A stretch of DNA of 9,232 nucleotides from JAQGMO01 sp050954505 (GTDB lineage: Bacteria > Pseudomonadota > Gammaproteobacteria > Burkholderiales > Burkholderiaceae_D). The position numbers and the translations under genes were made by a program. The notes under the pieces were generated by a model. That model saw nothing but the letters and a program-made list of their open reading frames with translations, was not told the origin of the DNA and made no database searches. Every line of letters begins with the position of its first letter. Within the stretch, counting starts at the first letter, position 1. The stretch is taken from assembly GCA_050954505.1 (NCBI GenBank), contig JBPBPY010000183.1, forward strand, positions 1 through 9,232, read 5' to 3'. Below, piece by piece: positions 8,056 to 9,232 of this stretch.

Positions 8056-8943
8056 ATGGACCAGCAAATCGTCGAAATTCCCGATTATCATGCCACGCCT
8101 GCCGGCGGCAGCTCGCCTTGGCAGGACGATCCCGCCCTGATTGCCGCGCTCGAAGCCGGCAAGCTGCTGTATTTCCCTTCATTCGGTTTCACACCGCTTG
8201 CAAGCGAACGCAGCCTGTTCTCGCCTGCCATCCGCGACCCGAAAAAACGCAACATCAGCCTCGACGCTTCCGGCGCGCTGCATGGCGCCTTGGGTGATGA
8301 AGCCACCCAGGCAGCGCTGGCGGCAATGATCGGGCGTTTCCGGCTCCAGGCCCAGGAATTGATCGCGCATCTGTTTCCCGGTTATACCGGCGGCTTGAAA
8401 CTGGCCCCAACCAGCTTTCGCCCTGCGGAAGTGGAAGACCGGGTGCAAAGCTGGCGCGCCGATGACCGCCGCCTGCATGTCGACGCCTTTCCCTCGCGGC
8501 CAAATCACGGCGAACGCTTGCTGCGGGTGTTTACCAATGTTAATCCGCATGGCCAGCCCAGGGTCTGGCGGGTGGGCGAACCATTCCAGGATGTGGCCAG
8601 GCGCTTTTTGCCGCGCGCCAAAGCCTACCGGCCCTGGCAGGCGCGCCTGCTGCAAAGGCTGCACGTCACCAAGTCGTACCGCAGTGAATACGACCATTTG
8701 ATGCTGCAGCTGCATGACGGCATGAAGTCCGATCTGGATTACCAGCGCGAGGCGCCGCAATGCACCTTTGAATTTGCACCAGGGTCGACCTGGGTCTGTT
8801 TCACCGACCAGGCTTCGCATGCGGTGATGGCAGGCCAGTACATGCTGGAGCAGACGCTGCAATTGAAGGCGGACAAACTCTACGATGAACAATCGGCGCC
8901 GCTGGCGATCCTGACCCGGATGATTGGGCATGCCCTGGTTTGA
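8056..8943 (+). CDS. kdoO: Kdo 3-hydroxylase, Fe(II)/2-oxoglutarate-dependent
   Basis: KdoO enzymes hydroxylate the 3 position of Kdo (3-deoxy-D-manno-oct-2-ulosonic acid) in the LPS inner core to give Ko, using Fe(II), 2-oxoglutarate and O2. The product is 295 residues, near the family's usual size, with no signal peptide or membrane segment, fitting a soluble or peripheral cytoplasmic enzyme. The likely iron-binding triad is His141 and Asp143 in RLHVDAFPSRP (139-149) and His255 in TDQASHAVMAGQYMLEQT (250-267). RLLRVFTNVNPHGQPRVW (154-171) between them is typical of the family. The start at 8056 gives a normal N-terminus, but no clear ribosome binding site precedes it. It lies 63 nt after the transferase on the same strand, so co-transcription is possible. 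I recognise the family from overall sequence; the triad is assigned by motif. Confidence 0.88.
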   Translation: MDQQIVEIPDYHATPAGGSSPWQDDPALIAALEAGKLLYFPSFGFTPLASERSLFSPAIRDPKKRNISLDASGALHGALGDEATQAALAAMIGRFRLQAQELIAHLFPGYTGGLKLAPTSFRPAEVEDRVQSWRADDRRLHVDAFPSRPNHGERLLRVFTNVNPHGQPRVWRVGEPFQDVARRFLPRAKAYRPWQARLLQRLHVTKSYRSEYDHLMLQLHDGMKSDLDYQREAPQCTFEFAPGSTWVCFTDQASHAVMAGQYMLEQTLQLKADKLYDEQSAPLAILTRMIGHALV

Positions 8944-9024
8944 ACGCCGCATTGGATTGCCGCACGCGCATCATGACTTGTTTGCATGCGCAATAGGCCT
9001 GGATGAGCCTGCCCTTGCCGTACC

Positions 9025-9056
9025 ATTTTCCTGGCTGGTGCCGGCCAGGTGAAAAT
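9025..9056. terminator. Imperfect hairpin between convergent genes, possible two-way terminator
   Basis: ATTTTCCTGGC (9025-9035) can pair with GCCAGG (9044-9049) and AAAAT (9052-9056), with a two-base bulge and an 8-nt loop. The flanking A and T runs are part of the stem, so neither strand has a good free U-run afterwards. Its place between two converging genes suggests termination in both directions. The evidence is structural only. Confidence 0.3.
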
Positions 9057-9129
9057 TGACTAGTTAGCGCTATCGAAACCTCGCAAACTGTCACTGCTAT
9101 CACTTCGGGCTGCCAACTTCCGCAGGTGT

Positions 9130-9232
9130 TCAGTTTTGCGGTTTCAGCTTCAAGGAAGCATATTTGTAAGACCTGCCCTGCGCCGACGGCCAATAGTCGG
9201 AAAGCAGTTGCTGCTGCTTTTCGATCAGGTCC
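9130..9232 (-). CDS. C-terminal end of an unidentified protein (cut by window edge)
   Basis: On the minus strand a frame open at the right edge reads 33 residues to a TGA at 9130-9132. The peptide starts DLIEKQQQLLSDYWP and ends SYKYASLKLKPQN. It looks like the end of a real protein: a charged amphipathic helix followed by a basic tail, with about 70 percent G or C at third codon positions (23 of 33). No family is recognisable from so short a piece. It converges on kdoO with 186 bases between the two stops. The start and most of the gene lie outside the window, and chance openness cannot be excluded. Confidence 0.5.
   Translation of the reverse strand, partial: DLIEKQQQLLSDYWPSAQGRSYKYASLKLKPQN

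Noticed and set aside
8179..8952. 257-aa minus-strand frame over kdoO
   Set aside because: Antisense to a gene with clear iron-binding motifs and family-wide conservation.
9057..9090. TTGACT near 9057 as a plus-strand -35 box and the palindrome TAGCGCTA at 9065-9072
   Set aside because: No acceptable -10 box at the right spacing and no plus-strand gene downstream in the window.

Overview
The window looks like chromosomal DNA from a Gram-negative betaproteobacterium, most likely order Burkholderiales and perhaps family Oxalobacteraceae. The reasons are a GC-rich genome, the style of the EF-Tu, EF-G, S7 and S12 proteins, a tuf / tRNA-Trp / secE / nusG gene order, and a Kdo hydroxylase, an enzyme of lipopolysaccharide (LPS) in such bacteria. 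The genus is inference; no 16S gene is present.

Layout. About the first 5.6 kb is one co-oriented minus-strand block of translation and transcription genes. Read in the direction of transcription (right to left) it is rpsL (S12), rpsG (S7), fusA (EF-G), tuf (EF-Tu), tRNA-Trp(CCA), secE and nusG, with nusG cut by the left edge. A near-consensus sigma70 promoter (TTGACT, 17 bp, TATACT, GC-rich discriminator) lies at 5815-5843, about 210 nt before rpsL, and gives a long structured leader. Hairpins lie in the leader, after rpsL, between fusA and tuf, and after tuf.

A roughly 0.5 kb divergent region (5595-6129) separates this block from two plus-strand cell-envelope genes. The first encodes a five-TM phosphoethanolamine-transferase-like enzyme (620 aa) with a slippage-prone (Ala-Ala-Asn)5 repeat inside its catalytic domain. 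The second encodes a Kdo 3-hydroxylase (KdoO, 295 aa). Both families act on LPS, so the pair may modify the inner core or lipid A. The last 100 bases hold the 3' end of an unrecognised minus-strand gene that converges on kdoO.

How it fits together. The core block supplies ribosomal proteins, elongation factors, Trp-tRNA, the SecE translocon subunit and the NusG elongation factor, all growth-rate-linked functions. The gene order joins the classical str operon to the tuf-trnW-secE-nusG operon through a single tuf. The expected S10 operon (rpsJ) is absent downstream and rpoC is absent upstream. Recombination between two tuf copies could explain this. I see no mobile element, CRISPR array, phage gene or defence system, and nothing that clearly amounts to a new system. 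The observations most worth a check are the hybrid operon junction, the repeat in the transferase, the possible leaderless promoter of kdoO and the regulatory dyad at the rpsL start.
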